The notes under the pieces: model-generated | What the model saw: the letters and a program-made list of their open reading frames with translations, nothing else | What the model was told of the DNA's origin: nothing | The model's database searches: none | Source: Leptolyngbyaceae cyanobacterium clean351 | GTDB taxonomy: Bacteria > Cyanobacteriota > Cyanobacteriia > DAIDHW01 | Assembly: GCA_027451865.1 (NCBI GenBank) | Contig: DAIDHW010000001.1 | Location: 558,353-622,352, forward strand | Direction: 5' to 3' | DNA: 64,000 nucleotides | Shown: positions 7,696 through 16,020 of the stretch, piece after piece | How the letters are laid out: every line of letters begins with the position of its first letter | How positions within the stretch are numbered: the first letter of the stretch is position 1 | Made by a program: the position numbers and the translations under genes

Positions 7696-8379
7696 GTGCA
7701 AACTCTTCTAATTACGGGCACAAACACCCACAGTGGCAAAACCATTCTCACCCTTGCCCTAGCTGCCTACTGGCAGAAATACCGGCCTGGTCGCTCCCTA
7801 GGAGTGATGAAGCCCATCCAGACTGGCTACGGTGACCGCGAGCAATACCACCGCCTGTTGAAGCTAGACCAATCCCTGACACAAATCAATCCGATCCACT
7901 TTACCGCCCCCCTGGCGCCCCCCCTAGCCGCTGCCCAGGAAGGTTTGAGCATTAACCTGGAAAATCTGTGGCAGCAGTTCAAGAGCCTCCATCAGAGTCG
8001 CGAGTTCGTCTTGGTGGAAGGCCTAGGAGGCCTAGGCTCCCCCCTCACCTGGGAAACTACCGTTGCCGATCTGGCCTGGGATTGGCGGTTGCCGACAGTC
8101 TTGGTAGTACCAGTCGCCCTGGGGGCTCTAGGTCAGGCCGTGGCGCACGTGGCCCTGGCGCGGCAGTGTCGCGTGCATCTGAAAGGGATAATATTGAATT
8201 GCCTACACCCTTGCACTGGCCAGGAAATTCGCGACTGGGGAAACCCCAAGCTGATGCAAGCTTTAACAGACGTGCCAGTCTTGGGTTGCCTGCCTCACCT
8301 CAAGCAACCGACTAACCTGCAGCACTTGGCCGAGGCAGCCGCGGGTCTGGACTTGGAGTGTTTGATTCCTGGACCCTGA
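7696..8379 (+). CDS. bioD: Dethiobiotin synthase
   Basis: A 227-residue P-loop enzyme closing the ureido ring of biotin's precursor (7,8-diaminopelargonic acid + CO2 + ATP). Visible marks: LLITGTNTHSGKTILTLALA, the modified Walker A with the extra Thr of BioD, MKPIQTGY near residue 37 and the conserved LVEGLGGLGSPL near 105. The start is a GTG at 7696, nine bases after the kinase stop. No other biotin genes are in the window, which fits the scattered bio genes of cyanobacteria. It overlaps no neighbour if the next gene starts at 8427. Confidence 0.9.
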   Translation: MQTLLITGTNTHSGKTILTLALAAYWQKYRPGRSLGVMKPIQTGYGDREQYHRLLKLDQSLTQINPIHFTAPLAPPLAAAQEGLSINLENLWQQFKSLHQSREFVLVEGLGGLGSPLTWETTVADLAWDWRLPTVLVVPVALGALGQAVAHVALARQCRVHLKGIILNCLHPCTGQEIRDWGNPKLMQALTDVPVLGCLPHLKQPTNLQHLAEAAAGLDLECLIPGP

Positions 8380-8426
8380 CAGTTGGATTGAGGTCAGAAG
8401 TCCTAGCCCATGGGAGATTTGCAATT

Positions 8427-9380
8427 GTGACCAGAGAAAAACGAACCCCCGAAGGGGAGTTGAAGGTGCATCTCCTCCGGGAGGGGATTGTCGAATCCCA
8501 ACATCAAGTCCGGGCGGTGATCAGTGATGGCCGCGGCCGGATTTTAGCCTCCTTGGGCAATCCCCAAATAGCTATTTTTGCCCGCTCCTGCCTAAAACCA
8601 TTCCAAGCCCTAGCCCTCTTAAGCACCGGTACCCTGGAGCGGTTTCACCTTAGCGACCGGGACTTAGCCATTGCCTGTGGTTCGCACCAAGGACGCCTAG
8701 AGCAGGTGCGCCAAGTGTTTAATATCCTCTGGCGCTCGGATGTCGACCCGGTCCTGCTCAAATGTCCGATTCCGGCAGGTAAACATAGCCCTTTAGAGTA
8801 CAATTGTTCGGGTAAACACGCTGGCATGCTAGCGGTTTGTCAGCAGTACAAATGGCCGCTAGAAACCTATCTCCAGCGTCATCATCCCGTCCAGCGTCTG
8901 ATCCTAGACCGGATGGCCGACCTGTTGCGGATGCCGGCAGCCGAATTTATTGCTGCCCACGACGACTGTGGGGCCCCTACCTACTTGCTCCAGTTAGGTC
9001 AACTGGCAAATCTCTACGCCCAACTAGCCTCCAGCACTAATTTAGAAATGGAGCGGATCGTCCGGGCCATGACCCACCATCCCGACATGGTAGCTGGCAG
9101 CGGTGAATTTGACACGGACTTAATGTGCCTGACCCAGGGAGAAATCATCAGCAAGTCCGGCGCCGAAGGCCTCCAGTGCGTCGGGCGCCTGGGCGAAGGG
9201 ATGGGACTGGCCGTCAAGGTCATGGATGGTTCCAAGCGGGCTAAGTATGCTGCTGCTATCTATATACTGCAGCAGATGGGCTGGATTGGCCCAGCCATTG
9301 CTGAGCAACTCGCCGACTCCTACATCAGCCTGGGAGAATTTAAGCGCCTGGAGGTGGTGGGCGAGGTAAACTTCAGCTAG
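8427..9380 (+). CDS. Asparaginase II family protein (PF06089 type)
   Basis: About 318 residues of the thermolabile bacterial asparaginase family (Rhizobium etli type), distinct from E. coli AnsA/AnsB, converting L-asparagine to aspartate and ammonia. Family marks are REGIVESQHQVRAVI, SCLKPFQALAL, IACGSHQG, YNCSGKHAGMLA, HDDCGAPTY, MVAGSGEFDTDLM and the Lys-containing SKSGAEGLQCVG. The start is put at the GTG at 8427, preceded by GGGAG at a good distance. An upstream in-frame ATG at 8358 would overlap bioD by 22 bases. Substrate is inferred from family only. Confidence 0.85.
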   Translation: MTREKRTPEGELKVHLLREGIVESQHQVRAVISDGRGRILASLGNPQIAIFARSCLKPFQALALLSTGTLERFHLSDRDLAIACGSHQGRLEQVRQVFNILWRSDVDPVLLKCPIPAGKHSPLEYNCSGKHAGMLAVCQQYKWPLETYLQRHHPVQRLILDRMADLLRMPAAEFIAAHDDCGAPTYLLQLGQLANLYAQLASSTNLEMERIVRAMTHHPDMVAGSGEFDTDLMCLTQGEIISKSGAEGLQCVGRLGEGMGLAVKVMDGSKRAKYAAAIYILQQMGWIGPAIAEQLADSYISLGEFKRLEVVGEVNFS

Positions 9381-9434
9381 GCGCTTGGGATTGCCAAAAC
9401 CCGGGGCTTGGTGCTAAGTTTAGTAAGTAAGCAA

Positions 9435-9511
<77 letters not shown>

Positions 9512-9520
9512 ACCTTCATA

Positions 9521-9552
9521 CCCTGTCAGTACCCCTGACGGGGATTTTTTTT
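9521..9552 (+). terminator. Rho-independent terminator after tRNA-fMet
   Basis: CCCTGTCAG (9521-9529) pairs with CTGACGGGG (9535-9543), a 9-bp stem with one T-G pair and a 5-base loop, followed by A and a run of eight T (9545-9552). This is the best intrinsic terminator in the window. The U tract ends only three bases before the next start codon at 9556. Confidence 0.92.
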
Positions 9553-9555
9553 GCC

Positions 9556-10800
9556 ATGGGAATTGTGTGCTGGATCATTATTGGGCTCAGTCTACTCCTG
9601 GTTGGTTGTCAGCCCGTCACCCCAACTCCCCTAAAGCTTACCCTCTGGCACGGAGTCAATCCTCCCCCTAACCGGGTAGTGCTCCAGAAGCTGATCGACG
9701 ATTACAATCATCAGCATCCTCAGGCGCCGGTGGAGGCGGTATACGTTGGCCAGGCTGATGAGCAACTGCCAAAGATCCTGGCTGCAGTCGTGGGAGATGC
9801 TCCCCCAGACCTCCTATGGTTTTCCCCCACTTTGACTGGCCAACTTGTAGAGCTCGGAGCCCTGCGCTCCCTAGAGGATTGGTGGCAGGATTCTCCCCGG
9901 CGGCTGGAGACCGACCCAGCTTTGATTACAGAACTGGCCGGCCACCTGTGGTCAGTTCCTTTCGACACTAACAATGTGGGTATTTTTTATCGTCCTAGCT
10001 TGTTTGAGGCAGCCGGGATCACCCAACTGCCTCGAACCTGGACCGAGTTGCGCCAGGTAGCTCGCCAACTAACCCAGGATAAAGATCAAGACGGGACTAT
10101 TGACCAGTACGGTTTCTTGTTACCCCTCGGTCAGGGGGAGTGGACCGTGTTCACCTGGTTACCCTTCCTGTGGAGTGCCGGAGGGACACTGCTTAATGCC
10201 CACCAGCAGCCAGCCCTAGTCAACAAAGGCGCCATCACCGCCCTACAGTTTTGGCAAACCCTTGTCCAGGATGGTTCAGGACTCCTATCTGCCCCTGAGC
10301 GCGGCTATGAGTTAGACGCCTTTTTGGCCGGCCGGGTAGCTATGCAGCTGTCGGGGCCCTGGACCCTAGGACAACTGTTAGCCACCGGCGTTGACTTTGC
10401 CGTGTTGCCGATCCCAGGCTTGAAGACCCAGGTCTCAGTTCTAGGGGGAGAGAACCTCTTTATTTTCAAAACCACCCCGGAACGGGAGGCGGCGGCCTGG
10501 GAATTTGCTCAATTTATCCTCAGTTGCGACTTTCAATCCGCGTGGGCCGAGCAAACCGGCTACTTGCCGGTCAACCTGCGGGCCCGCCAGAGTCCAGGTT
10601 ACCGCCAGTTCGTCCGCAGTCAACCGGCCTTGAGGGTGTTTCTGGACCAAAAAGCTCAGGCCCGACCGATAATTGCCGGTTACAGTCGTCTATCTGATAA
10701 CCTGGGCCGGGCAATTGAAGCGGTTTTGCTCTCCCAGAGCTCGCCTGACCAAGCCCTGCAGGCGGCTCAGGAACGCCTAGACTTAATACTTGGCAATTAG
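9556..10800 (+). CDS. ABC transporter sugar-binding lipoprotein (family 1 solute-binding)
   Basis: A 414-residue extracellular solute-binding protein. The N-terminus has a hydrophobic stretch ending in the lipobox LLVGC (Cys18), so it should be a lipid-anchored periplasmic protein, although the signal n-region has no Lys or Arg. The body has marks of sugar-binding proteins: LTLWHGVNPPPNRVVLQKLIDDYN, LWSVPFDTNNVGIFYRP, PRTWTELRQVARQL, AMQLSGPWTLGQLL and LGGENLFIF. No permease or ATPase gene is adjacent, common for cyanobacterial sugar transporters. The start lies just after the terminator at 9521-9552. The ligand is unknown; alpha-glucosides or compatible solutes are possible. Confidence 0.85.
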   Translation: MGIVCWIIIGLSLLLVGCQPVTPTPLKLTLWHGVNPPPNRVVLQKLIDDYNHQHPQAPVEAVYVGQADEQLPKILAAVVGDAPPDLLWFSPTLTGQLVELGALRSLEDWWQDSPRRLETDPALITELAGHLWSVPFDTNNVGIFYRPSLFEAAGITQLPRTWTELRQVARQLTQDKDQDGTIDQYGFLLPLGQGEWTVFTWLPFLWSAGGTLLNAHQQPALVNKGAITALQFWQTLVQDGSGLLSAPERGYELDAFLAGRVAMQLSGPWTLGQLLATGVDFAVLPIPGLKTQVSVLGGENLFIFKTTPEREAAAWEFAQFILSCDFQSAWAEQTGYLPVNLRARQSPGYRQFVRSQPALRVFLDQKAQARPIIAGYSRLSDNLGRAIEAVLLSQSSPDQALQAAQERLDLILGN

Positions 10801-10801
10801 A

Positions 10802-11134
10802 CTAGGAGGGCGGGCAACAGGGAAATCGGCTCAGAAGCAGCTCACCAACTGCATTGGCCACGCTAAATTCGTCGTGAAAGCTACCGGAGAAGTCGTAGGC
10901 TTGCATCTCTAGTAGGACTGCCATGACCAACGCTCCCACATCATCCTCCCCCTCTAAACGCTGGCGCCAGTAAACCCGGGCTGCTTGCTGGGCAAGCTCC
11001 CGATTACCCACCTCAGGCAAAAACTCCTGGTCTAGCCACTCTAGGAGGTACTGCTCGAGGGATTTTTGCTCCTGCTCCAGATCACCAGAAGCACTTAGGG
11101 TGACCGGCCGGATAGGTTCGATCATAAAAGGCAC
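10802..11134 (-). CDS. Conserved hypothetical protein, 110 aa
   Basis: An acidic, predicted all-helical soluble protein without signal peptide or membrane segment. I do not recognise a named family. The C-terminal two-thirds, with LEWLDQEFLPEVGNRELA, ARVYWRQRLEGEDDVGALV and FHDEFSVANAVGELLL, looks well structured and has the feel of a small cyanobacterial family. Its stop is one base from the stop of the convergent solute-binding protein gene. Start choice between Met1 and Met4 (MIEPIRP) is open. Confidence 0.65.
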   Translation of the reverse strand: MPFMIEPIRPVTLSASGDLEQEQKSLEQYLLEWLDQEFLPEVGNRELAQQAARVYWRQRLEGEDDVGALVMAVLLEMQAYDFSGSFHDEFSVANAVGELLLSRFPCCPPS

Positions 11135-11161
11135 GCTGAGGGACAGACCCTGGATTATTAG

Positions 11162-11173
11162 GGTTAGCTAACC
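11162..11173. promoter_or_regulatory. 12-bp perfect palindrome in a divergent gap
   Basis: GGTTAGCTAACC is a perfect palindrome in the 200-base gap between the 110-aa gene (starting at 11134, minus) and uppP (starting at 11335, plus). It lies 28 bases upstream of the former's start, a plausible operator position. No factor can be assigned. The rest of the gap holds no gene that I can see. Confidence 0.35.
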
Positions 11174-11334
11174 AGTCTATCCCTAGTGTAGAAGCAGGAT
11201 GGTGATCCGGAAGCTGAGGAAAGTTTTAACTAACCTCGTGGCCAGCGTCTGGAGATTTTGCCGGTCCCCCTAGGCATTAGCCCTAGGGATGTGTCAGGAT
11301 TATTGGCTGTTGTCAATCATCAGATCTCTGGCTT

Positions 11335-12231
11335 ATGTACGATTTACCCCTGCTGGGGGCGGCAGCTTGTACCAGTAAACTAGACCTGGGCTTTCTGTCC
11401 TTAAACTGGCTCCAACTGGTGTTCCTGGGGCTAGTTCAAGGTGTCACCGAGTTATTACCTATCAGTAGCACTGCCCACCTGCGGATTATTCCCAGCCTCC
11501 TGGGGTGGCCAGACCCGGGGTCAGCCTTTTCTGCCGCTATGCAACTAGCTAGCTTGGCAGCGGTCTTGTCCTACTTTTGGCAGGATGTCAACAGGCTAGT
11601 AGGCAAAAGCTGGCGTGCCCTCCTACAGCAGGACTACTGGTCCCCGGCCCTGCGGGTCACCTTGGGGATCCTGGTTGGTACTGTGCCCATCGCCATTTGT
11701 GGGGCTTTTTTGAAGCCTGCCCTCAATGCCTGTGGGTCTCCCCTGCGCCAACTGTGGATTGTCGGCTTAGCTTGTTTGGTGATGTCGGCTCTGTTGGCCT
11801 GGGCAGAGGTACAGGGCAAACGCCAACGGGATTTTTCTCACACCACTCTGTTAGATGGTCTTTTGGTGGGTGTCGCCCAAGCCTTCGCCCTAGTCCCGGG
11901 AGTATCCCGGTCTGGGTCAACCCTGACAGCTGCCCTGTTTCTCGGGATGGAACGGGAGAGTGCTGCCCGCTTTTCCTTCCTCCTAGGACTACCAGCCGTA
12001 GTCCTCGCCGGGCTAGTAGAGCTGCATACCCTGTTCAAGGCTCACTTGAGTCTAGCCGGCTGGCTCTCCCTACTCATCGCCCTAGTGAGCGCCAGTATCG
12101 CGGCCTTCGCTGCCATCTATGGTTTACTCCACTACCTAGAGCGCCAAAGTACCTGGGTTTTTGTCTGGTATCGCCTCGCCCTAGGGGTTTTCCTCCTAGT
12201 CGGGGTGGCCCTAGGTTGGCTGCACAACTAG
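11335..12231 (+). CDS. uppP: Undecaprenyl-diphosphatase (BacA/UppP)
   Basis: A 298-residue polytopic membrane protein with the two diagnostic motifs: LVQGVTELLPISSTAHL (about 33-49), holding the catalytic Glu, and VPGVSRSGST (about 188-197). It dephosphorylates undecaprenyl diphosphate to recycle the lipid carrier of peptidoglycan and polysaccharide synthesis, linking it to murF and mreBCD elsewhere in the window. The first 20 residues are atypical; translation may begin further in. A divergent palindrome lies upstream. It ends 16 bases before the next gene, so the two may be co-transcribed. Confidence 0.94.
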   Translation: MYDLPLLGAAACTSKLDLGFLSLNWLQLVFLGLVQGVTELLPISSTAHLRIIPSLLGWPDPGSAFSAAMQLASLAAVLSYFWQDVNRLVGKSWRALLQQDYWSPALRVTLGILVGTVPIAICGAFLKPALNACGSPLRQLWIVGLACLVMSALLAWAEVQGKRQRDFSHTTLLDGLLVGVAQAFALVPGVSRSGSTLTAALFLGMERESAARFSFLLGLPAVVLAGLVELHTLFKAHLSLAGWLSLLIALVSASIAAFAAIYGLLHYLERQSTWVFVWYRLALGVFLLVGVALGWLHN

Positions 12232-12247
12232 GACCGAGGACGCCTCC

Positions 12248-13579
12248 ATGGCCAGAAGTGCGATCCAACCAGCATTGATCACCGGGGTAATCCCCAATTC
12301 GATTGGGGCCGAACTGGGCTTTGAGCCGGGAGACCGCCTGGTGGCCATTAATCAGCAGCGGCCCCGGGATTTGATCGACTATCGCTTCCTTTGTGCCGAT
12401 GAGGTTTTGGAGCTAGAGGTTTTGGACCGCCTAGGCCAAACCCACATCCTGGAAATTGAAAAGGATGGGGATGAGGATTTAGGCCTGGAGTTTGAGTCGG
12501 CCCTCTTTGATGGCTTGATCCAGTGTAATAACCACTGCCCCTTTTGTTTTATCGACCAGCAACCCCCTGGGAAACGCTCTAGTCTCTACCTCAAGGACGA
12601 CGACTATCGGCTTAGTTTTCTCTACGGTTCCTATCTCACCCTAACCAACCTGCCGCCCCGGGAGTGGCAGCGCATTGAACAGCTGCGGCTTTCCCCCCTC
12701 TACGTTTCCGTACATGCCACTGACCCTGAGGTGCGGCGAGTTCTGTTGGCCAATCCCAAGGCTCCTCCGGTCTTGCCCCAACTGGCTTGGTTCCAAGCCC
12801 GTCGCCTCCAGGTGCATGCCCAGGTGGTGGTGTGCCCAGGCATCAATGACGGGCCAGTGCTAGAGCGGACCCTCCTGGACTTAATTGGGTTTCATCAACC
12901 TCCTGTGCCGACTGTCGCCTCCGTGGCTGTAGTACCCGTGGGCCTGACTCGCTACCGGCCGCCGGGTTCGCCCCTACAGATGGTAGACCCAACCCTGGCA
13001 CGCCAGGTGATTAGCCTTGTCCAACCAATTCAAGAGCACTGCCTAACTACTCTAGGCTCCCGGACCGTGTGGCTGGCCGATGAGTGGTTCCTAACTGCTG
13101 GCTGGCCTTTACCTCCAGCAGCTGCCTACGAAGACTATCCCCAGCTAGGCAACGGCGTCGGATCGATCCGACGCTTCCTAAATGAGTTTGAGGCGGCATC
13201 GAAGACCTTCCCAGCTCGGGTTCATCCCCAGCGCCACTTCACCTGGGTGGTGGGCAACGCCGTAGCCGAGGCCTTTGCCCCCATCTGTGAACGGCTAGCG
13301 ACCATCCCGGGCCTGCAGGTAGACCTGATACCCCTGCGCAGCGATTACTGGGGCCAGCAGATTACGGTTACAGGCCTATTAACGGGCCAAGACCTTCTTG
13401 AGGGGCTCCGGGGCCGCACCTTAGGTGAGACGGTGATCGTGCCAGCGGTGATGCTCAAGCCCGGGGATGATTGCTTTCTAGACGATATGCAGCGCCAGGA
13501 GTTGGCTCAAGCTTTGGGGGTACCCATCCTGGCGGTAACTGACCTGGAAAACCTTTTAGCAACCCTTGGTCTAAGGTGA
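12248..13579 (+). CDS. Radical-SAM DUF512 family protein (cyanobacterial TIGR03279 type)
   Basis: A 443-residue protein. Residues 1-70 resemble a PDZ-like module (ITGVIPNSIGAELGFEPGDRLVAIN). The motif CNNHCPFC (Cys93, 97, 100) is the CxxxCxxC 4Fe-4S site of radical SAM enzymes, followed by DQQPPGKRSSLYLKDDDYRLS. The middle has VHAQVVVCPGINDG and the C-terminal part is DUF512-like. The family is universal in cyanobacteria, but its reaction is not known to me. The last 9 bases overlap the convergent mreD tail. Confidence 0.88.
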   Translation: MARSAIQPALITGVIPNSIGAELGFEPGDRLVAINQQRPRDLIDYRFLCADEVLELEVLDRLGQTHILEIEKDGDEDLGLEFESALFDGLIQCNNHCPFCFIDQQPPGKRSSLYLKDDDYRLSFLYGSYLTLTNLPPREWQRIEQLRLSPLYVSVHATDPEVRRVLLANPKAPPVLPQLAWFQARRLQVHAQVVVCPGINDGPVLERTLLDLIGFHQPPVPTVASVAVVPVGLTRYRPPGSPLQMVDPTLARQVISLVQPIQEHCLTTLGSRTVWLADEWFLTAGWPLPPAAAYEDYPQLGNGVGSIRRFLNEFEAASKTFPARVHPQRHFTWVVGNAVAEAFAPICERLATIPGLQVDLIPLRSDYWGQQITVTGLLTGQDLLEGLRGRTLGETVIVPAVMLKPGDDCFLDDMQRQELAQALGVPILAVTDLENLLATLGLR

Positions 13580-14125
13580 CGGTAGGACTCCCCGCCGCTC
13601 CCACCAAAGGTTAAGGGGATAGTAGAGAGCCGGGGCCCAGAGACTACTGAGAATAGCTGAGGCTAGGGACACCTGTTGTTGATGCACCCAAATTTCCTGC
13701 AGCAGTTGATAAGCCCGAGGCAGGATAAAATTCACTTCCTGCAAACTAAACTGGACAGCAATGATAGTCTCCGCCAAGACCGCCATGGCGAAGACAATTA
13801 AGGAGATGGAGATCAAGTCTTCTTGGGTAAACTGTTGCTTCTTCAGGCGAGCTGTTAAGTAGCCCACCAGGGCAAGACTCAGAACGTGGGTGGGCTGGGG
13901 GGCCGTAAGTGCATCCTGGAGCAACCCTAGGACCACCCCGGACCAGAGCCCCGTCAGAGGCGTGCGCTTCACACTCCAAGCGACTACCCAGACTAGCAAC
14001 CAGTTAGGTCCTACCCCAGCTAGCTCTAGGCCTGGCAGACGCAGGGGCAATAGGAGCAGGCATAGGACTACAGAAGTGAGAGTGACCCCCCAGGTGAGTG
14101 GGGCCTGTACCAGGCTTTTGCCCAT
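13571..14125 (-). CDS. mreD: Rod shape-determining protein MreD
   Basis: A hydrophobic protein of about 185 residues with five or so membrane helices (LTSVVLCLLLLPLRLPG, NWLLVWVVAWSV, LWSGVVLGLLQDAL, LSLALVGYLTARL, ISISLIVFAMAVLAETI), matching MreD, a membrane partner in the elongasome that guides cylindrical wall growth. It is the last gene of mreB-mreC-mreD. The start is placed at the ATG at 14125, five bases after the mreC stop; in-frame ATGs at 14149 or 14203 would overlap mreC by 20-74 bases. The identity rests on membrane topology and position, as MreD is poorly conserved. Confidence 0.85.
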   Translation of the reverse strand: MGKSLVQAPLTWGVTLTSVVLCLLLLPLRLPGLELAGVGPNWLLVWVVAWSVKRTPLTGLWSGVVLGLLQDALTAPQPTHVLSLALVGYLTARLKKQQFTQEDLISISLIVFAMAVLAETIIAVQFSLQEVNFILPRAYQLLQEIWVHQQQVSLASAILSSLWAPALYYPLNLWWERRGVLPSP

Positions 14126-14129
14126 CCAG

Positions 14130-14879
14130 CTAGGAGATGCCACTGTCATCAAAGGGGGTGACCACCACCTGTTGCACCGAGCTAATCGGCACCGACAGTT
14201 CAACTACTGCCTGGGGAGCGGCGTTTTTACCTAGATCCACAGACACCACTTGGCCAACGGGAACCCCGGCGGGAAACAGCTTGCTGAAGGGGGAAGTAGA
14301 TACCAGATCGCCAACTTGGACCCCAGGATCCTCATCAAAAAAGAACATGCGCACGTGACTGCTGCCTTGACCCTGGATGTAACCCATTGAACCGGTGCGG
14401 CTGATGGTCACCCCCACACGACTAGTCTGGTCAGATAACAGCAGCACCACCGCCGTGTGGGGAGTTACCTGGGTGACCCGTCCCAGTAAGCCTCCTGGGG
14501 CGGTGACAATTCCCCCAACACTCAAGCCTGCTGTTTGGCCACGCCCAAGGATTATCTGTTGCCACCAGTGGTCGGCACTACGACCGATCACTGGCGCCGC
14601 CACGCCGTTGGGTTGGGTTTTGAGATAGGCGAGGAGGGCTTGAAACTGCTGATTTTGACTCTGCAGCTCTTGAACCTGGGTTTCTAGCTCTAGGACTTGG
14701 GCATCGACAAAGCGCTCCTGGGTTTGCACGCTAGGGGCAAAGGGTTGACTGAGCCAGCGGTAGGCCTCAAAGTAGATAAACCCGTGGGATTGGCGCAGCA
14801 GTAGAGCCCCCACCACTGCCAACAGGGTCAGGAGGGCTTGAAGTTTGTGGCGGCTCCACCAGCGCCGGATAACAACCAT
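14130..14879 (-). CDS. mreC: Rod shape-determining protein MreC
   Basis: A 249-residue protein with one N-terminal membrane helix (about 12-30), a coiled-coil stretch (VLELETQVQELQSQNQQFQALLAYL, written here in part) and a C-terminal beta-rich domain with VIGRSADHWWQQIILGRGQTAG and GGLLGRVTQVTPHTAVVLLLS. MreC is the periplasmic scaffold connecting MreB to the wall synthases. It sits 18 bases after mreB and directly before mreD, the classical order. Confidence 0.93.
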   Translation of the reverse strand: MVVIRRWWSRHKLQALLTLLAVVGALLLRQSHGFIYFEAYRWLSQPFAPSVQTQERFVDAQVLELETQVQELQSQNQQFQALLAYLKTQPNGVAAPVIGRSADHWWQQIILGRGQTAGLSVGGIVTAPGGLLGRVTQVTPHTAVVLLLSDQTSRVGVTISRTGSMGYIQGQGSSHVRMFFFDEDPGVQVGDLVSTSPFSKLFPAGVPVGQVVSVDLGKNAAPQAVVELSVPISSVQQVVVTPFDDSGIS

Positions 14880-14897
14880 GGGAGGATGAAGGTGAGG

Positions 14898-15935
14898 TTA
14901 GCTATGGCGAGAGTGGCCGCTAAAGATCCGGTCCATTTGTTTAAAGTTTTCCAACACCCGGCCGGTTCCTAGCACCACACAGTTCAGCGGGGCAGCGGCT
15001 ATATGGGTGACGATGCCGGTCTCGTGACTAATTAGGGTATCCACTCCCCGCAGCAGAGCTCCCCCCCCCGCAAGCATGATGCCCCGGTCAATAATGTCGG
15101 CCGCCAATTCCGGAGGGGTGCGCTCCAGGGTGCGCTTGACTGCCTCGACAATCACTGAGAGGGGCTCAGCCATGCTCTCCCGAATTTCCGGAGCCTTAAT
15201 AGTTACCGTTCGGGGCAACCCAGACAAAAGGTGTAAACCCCTAACTTCAAGCATGGCTTGGTCTAGTTCATCATCCGGGTAGGCTGAACCCAGTTGGATT
15301 TTAATCTCCTCTGCGGTACGCTCACCCACCACCAGATTATGGACCTTCTTCATATACTGGGTGATAGCTTCACTTAGCTCGTCCCCGGCGATCCGCACCG
15401 ACTCACTGATAACCGTACCCTGGAGGCTGAGAACAGCCACCTCAGTAGTCCCCCCACCAATGTCAATGATCATATTGCCAGTGGCCTCAGAAACGGGCAA
15501 TCCAGCCCCCAAGGCCGCCGCTACAGGCTCGTCTATTAGGTAGACATCCCGGGCCCCAGCCTGGGATGCAGCCTCCATCACCGCTCGCCTCTCTACTCCG
15601 GTGACTCCACTAGGGATACCAATGACGATCCGGGGCTGGATCAGGGTCTTCCCCTCATTTACCCGGCGAATGAAGTGCTTGAGCATCAACTCGGCAGCAT
15701 CAAAGTCAGCTATCACCCCATCCCGCAGGGGGCGCAGGGCCACAATATTACCGGGGGTGCGACCGAGCATTTTTTTAGCGTCCTCCCCCACCGCCAAAGG
15801 TATGCGGCGCTCCTGGTCAATAGCCACCACGGAGGGCTCCTGGAGCACAATGCCCCGTCCAGACAAATAAACTAGGGTGTTAGCCGTCCCTAGGTCGATG
15901 CCAATATCCCGGGAAAAGCGATTGAAAAAAGCCAC
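14898..15935 (-). CDS. mreB: Rod shape-determining protein MreB (bacterial actin)
   Basis: A 345-residue actin-fold ATPase forming membrane-bound filaments that direct lateral wall synthesis. Marks: IGIDLGTANTLVYL (phosphate-1), GIPSGVTGVERRAV, YLIDEPVAAALGAGLPV, MIIDIGGGTTEVAVL (phosphate-2) and GIMLAGGGALLRGVD near the C-terminus. The last codons of that motif are read from a run of nine C on the plus strand (15061-15069). It leads the mreBCD operon. The 85-base gap to the end of ald probably contains the promoter. Confidence 0.97.
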   Translation of the reverse strand: MAFFNRFSRDIGIDLGTANTLVYLSGRGIVLQEPSVVAIDQERRIPLAVGEDAKKMLGRTPGNIVALRPLRDGVIADFDAAELMLKHFIRRVNEGKTLIQPRIVIGIPSGVTGVERRAVMEAASQAGARDVYLIDEPVAAALGAGLPVSEATGNMIIDIGGGTTEVAVLSLQGTVISESVRIAGDELSEAITQYMKKVHNLVVGERTAEEIKIQLGSAYPDDELDQAMLEVRGLHLLSGLPRTVTIKAPEIRESMAEPLSVIVEAVKRTLERTPPELAADIIDRGIMLAGGGALLRGVDTLISHETGIVTHIAAAPLNCVVLGTGRVLENFKQMDRIFSGHSRHS

Positions 15936-16020
15936 GCGATTAAAGGCTCCGCAGACAGCGCAATATTTCCCTACATATTAGCTGTTAGGGGGAAAACCCG
16001 TAAAGCGACAAGCCAGCCCC

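Noticed and set aside
11577-12278. 233-codon frame overlapping uppP in another frame
   Set aside because: It covers the uppP region; composition is Pro/Arg-rich and uppP has both diagnostic motifs.
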